The notes beneath the pieces were generated by a model. That model worked only from the letters and a program-made list of their open reading frames with translations. It had not been told where the DNA came from and did no database searches. 64,000 bases of DNA from Alkalitalea saponilacus (GTDB lineage: Bacteria > Bacteroidota > Bacteroidia > Bacteroidales > Marinilabiliaceae). Below, piece by piece: positions 62,174-64,000 of the stretch. The first letter of the stretch is position 1; each line of letters starts with the position of its first letter. Where the stretch lies: contig NZ_FUYV01000003.1 in the NCBI RefSeq assembly GCF_900168165.1, positions 62,001 through 126,000 on the forward strand, in the 5' to 3' direction. The position numbers were made by a program, and so were the translations under genes.

Positions 62174-62659
62174 ATGAAAGGTAAAATTATCTATCTTCTA
62201 ATTGGACAAAAAGGAAGCGGGAAATCCTTCATTGGAACTCTTATGGAAAAAGAGTTTGGGATAAAATTCATTCGAGTGGAAGAATGGGCTAAGAGAATCA
62301 AGAAAGATAGAAATGTTGATAACGAAGCATACTTAAAACAAGTATTTGAAGAAATTGAAAATGGGGTTCGAGACAGCTTAAATGATAAGGATATAATTGT
62401 ATTCGAGTCCACAGGACTGACTGAATACTTTGATATAATGCTTGAGAGTTTGAGAAGGGATTTTAAAGTAACAACAATTGGTGTTTATGCAGACAGAACA
62501 ACTTGTTCAAAGAGAGTTAAATCCAGAGACCAAGAGATACATATAAACTTTTCAGATGACCAAGTTTTAATGATTAATGAAAAGGTAAGAGAAAGAAATT
62601 TTGAAACTGACTTTTCAATAATCAATGAAGATAAATCAGAGAAAGAGCTTATCAATTAA
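62174..62659 (+). CDS. P-loop nucleotide kinase-like ATPase
   Basis: About 161 residues from MKGKIIYLLIGQKGSGKSFI (a TTG start four codons upstream is less likely). Walker A is GQKGSGKS at 11-18. FIRVEEWAKRIKKD, IIVFESTGLTEYFD and a helical lid with RVKSRDQEIHINF follow, the layout of small kinases related to the AAA_33/adenylate-kinase group. The substrate is unknown. It sits just before the attC-like palindrome, with strongly AT-rich codon use. Confidence 0.75.
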   Translation: MKGKIIYLLIGQKGSGKSFIGTLMEKEFGIKFIRVEEWAKRIKKDRNVDNEAYLKQVFEEIENGVRDSLNDKDIIVFESTGLTEYFDIMLESLRRDFKVTTIGVYADRTTCSKRVKSRDQEIHINFSDDQVLMINEKVRERNFETDFSIINEDKSEKELIN

Positions 62660-62715
62660 ATTGCCAAAGATATTGAGCAGTCGATTGACAAATAAGACTG
62701 AAATAAGAGACCAAA

Positions 62716-62844
62716 CCGCTAACAGCGTGTATGTAGCAATAGCTGGTGAAGTGATAAATTTAAGGTCTGTGCTTTTTATAAATTTTGTGCAAACGGATAG
62801 GAAAGTGCTTCTAATCCGCTACTCTACATACAAGCAAAACGTTG
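62716..62844. repeat. attC-like imperfect palindrome
   Basis: CCGCTAAC (62716-62723) then GCGTGTATGTAG (62725-62736), and on the far side CTACATAC (62824-62831), AAGC and AAAAC|GTTG (62836-62844). GTATGTAG/CTACATAC pair perfectly, followed by GC/GC with small bulges. The middle has an AT-rich inner hairpin. The total of about 125 bases is in the size range of known attC sites. Confidence 0.55.
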
Positions 62845-62915
62845 TAGAGACAGTCTCAAAATTGAAATCTATAACTCTTCTAATCTTGTCATTTAATATT
62901 CTAACAACCTGATTT

Positions 62916-63536
62916 ATGATTAAAGCTTGCCACCACTGGTTATACGACACTTTTTTTAATTTTTACATTCATCGTATTCTTAAAAAGGATTTTCATTCCA
63001 TAAACATATATGGTGAATGGGATGCGGCAGGCGACAACAGCCAATTAATCATAGGAAACCATGTGAGTTGGTGGGACGGATTTTGGGTTTATTATCTGAA
63101 CAAAAGATTGTTGAAAAAGCAGTTTCATGCCATGATGCTTGAAGAGGAGCTCAAAGCCCGCAGGTTTTTGAGTAAAATAGGTTGTTTTTCTGTTCATCCG
63201 GGTAAACGTTCCGTTGTTGAAAGCCTGAATTATGCCGTTGAACTGTTGCAGGAGCCCGGAAATCTTGTTTTGCTGTATCCTCAGGGAAGGATAGCTTCTT
63301 TCTCGGCAGGCGTTTTGCCATTTGAGCCGGGCATCGAATACATTGCGAAGAAATCCGGAATAAAACAGGTCTTGTTTTATGTGGCGTTGGTGGATTATTT
63401 TTCAAATCGGAAACCGGTATTGAGTTTGTATTTGGGAAAGGGAGAATGGAATGAATCGACAGAAACCTCAATTGAAAACCAATTTGCAGAGTTTTATTCC
63501 GATGCTAAATTAAAACAGTCAAAATGTGCGTTTTGA
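62916..63536 (+). CDS. Lysophospholipid (1-acylglycerol-3-phosphate type) acyltransferase family protein
   Basis: A 206-residue membrane-associated enzyme. The acyltransferase HX4D motif is His49 and Asp54 in NHVSWWDGF; the second block is LLYPQGRIASF and the third PFEPGIEYIAKKSG. In Bacteroidota such a gene often ends carotenoid clusters and may acylate a hydroxylated or glycosylated carotenoid; an alternative is general phospholipid synthesis. It follows cruF, apart from the intervening cassette-like segment. Confidence 0.83.
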   Translation: MIKACHHWLYDTFFNFYIHRILKKDFHSINIYGEWDAAGDNSQLIIGNHVSWWDGFWVYYLNKRLLKKQFHAMMLEEELKARRFLSKIGCFSVHPGKRSVVESLNYAVELLQEPGNLVLLYPQGRIASFSAGVLPFEPGIEYIAKKSGIKQVLFYVALVDYFSNRKPVLSLYLGKGEWNESTETSIENQFAEFYSDAKLKQSKCAF

Positions 63537-63727
63537 AAAAAACATTTCCGGTTAGATATACCGATAGGGGTGTGGTAATGGGATTAAGACTGGCTTTAGG
63601 ATATCGGTTTTAACCCGGTGTTTGACGAACGGTGTTTTAATGTTGATAAAACACAATAATTGTTTGACTAACGAAACCTTCAACCCTATTCAGCGTATAA
63701 AAATTACCAATTTAAACCACGCTGAAA

Positions 63728-64000
63728 ATGAAGAGGATGAACTATTGGATACCCCGGTTTTGTGCCTTTTTGGCTGTGATTTTATTATCTACAGTGTTGC
63801 AGGCCACAAATAAAAAAGATAAATGTGTTGAGTGTTTCTCCACAGAAATAATCTCCATAGAGCAAACAGATGATTGTGTAACCATATCTCTGGAAATTCA
63901 TGCAGATAAAACCTGCAAGTTTGCACTTTCACATTTTGTGGTAGCCATTCCATGCGGTACTGTATCCGAAGCATGGAACAGCGGTGGTTGGAAAATGGAG
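63728..64000 (+). CDS. N-terminal part of an exported protein, cut by the window end
   Basis: 91 codons from MKRMNYWIPRFCAFLAVILL, with a signal peptide ending near LQATN. The mature start has CVECFSTEI, then TCKFALSHFVVAIPCGTVSE, AWNSGGWKME. The Cys-rich domain pattern (ALSHFVVAIPCG) resembles repeats I have seen in large secreted Bacteroidota surface proteins, but the protein is too short here to name. It continues beyond base 64000. Confidence 0.6.
   Translation, partial: MKRMNYWIPRFCAFLAVILLSTVLQATNKKDKCVECFSTEIISIEQTDDCVTISLEIHADKTCKFALSHFVVAIPCGTVSEAWNSGGWKME

Larger units (their letters stand above)
61777..62844 (+). mobile_element. Integron-cassette-like segment with two ORFs and an attC-like end
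   Basis: It begins with GTTAGCGG (61777-61784), 7 bases after the cruF stop. It ends in an attC-like palindrome (62716-62844) whose first bases CCGCTAAC are the exact reverse complement of that start, as expected if circularisation places the cassette start next to its own tail. It holds two ORFs of the small accessory kind (NTF2-like, P-loop kinase-like), both unrelated to carotenoids. Removing it would leave cruF and the acyltransferase about 80 bases apart. No integrase is encoded in the window and the GTTRRRY core consensus is not met, so the term is descriptive. Confidence 0.55.

Noticed and set aside
63622-63813. 63-residue ORF on the plus strand
   Set aside because: No signal or domain, and it overlaps the start of the well-supported exported protein at 63728 in another frame.

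Overview
The window looks like a chromosomal segment of a Bacteroidota bacterium, perhaps a marine or aquatic Bacteroidales/Marinilabiliales/Cytophagia-type organism. The evidence is a type IX-secretion-like C-terminal domain on the first gene, TonB-dependent receptors (one with a carboxypeptidase-like N-terminal domain), several LytS/LytTR two-component genes, a menaquinone operon, Bacteroidota-style promoters (TTG, spacer, TAnnTTTG) and lipoproteins with acidic residues after the lipidated Cys. No rRNA, tRNA, CRISPR array, prophage or complete insertion sequence was seen. Both ends cut a gene.

Layout. 1-7.6 kb: end of a secreted protein, a GH3 glycosidase, the HrpB helicase and a LytS/LytTR pair. 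7.7-16.8 kb: a curli locus on the minus strand (csgA-csgB-csgH-like-csgE-csgF-csgG plus a propeller lipoprotein), headed by two paralogous LytTR regulators. It encodes a very large curlin and a CsgG with a barrel-like extension. 17.3-24.7 kb: membrane metallophosphoesterase, M16 protease, and an outer-membrane protein joining a gluzincin-like motif, a propeller and a barrel. 24.9-31.2 kb: GH13 enzyme, nucleoid-associated protein, RsmF, TrkH. 31.3-38.9 kb: GNAT/nitrilase fusion, three unknown envelope genes, and menF-menD-menB. 39.5-46.9 kb: two TonB receptors, one with YfiR, the other flanked by two small Cys/His-rich proteins and followed by a His-tailed DUF4625 lipoprotein, which suggests metal uptake. 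47.1-52 kb: LiaF-like protein, ABC exporter, LytS/LytTR. 52.5-56.8 kb: two DUF2589 proteins, LemA/DUF3137, an Omp85-like barrel. 56.8-63.5 kb: carotenoid genes crtB-crtI, divergent from a second desaturase, cruF-like and an acyltransferase.

Two signals stand out. First, a two-gene segment (about 61777-62844) between the cruF-like gene and the acyltransferase has the geometry of an integron gene cassette. Its first eight bases (GTTAGCGG) are the exact reverse complement of an eight-base block (CCGCTAAC) that begins a roughly 125-base attC-like imperfect palindrome at its far end. It would interrupt an otherwise compact carotenoid operon. Second, two copies of an intergenic element (5303-5495, and 60816-61057 in reverse) share an identical 22-base core. 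In each copy the core is flanked by long self-complementary arms whose sequences differ between copies. This is a covariation-like pattern expected of a structured element.

Shorter palindromes (TCCCGAT..ATCGGGA family), a perfect 36-bp palindrome ahead of the nucleoid-associated gene and several well-formed terminators complete the picture. All family assignments are by reading the translated sequence; no database search was run.
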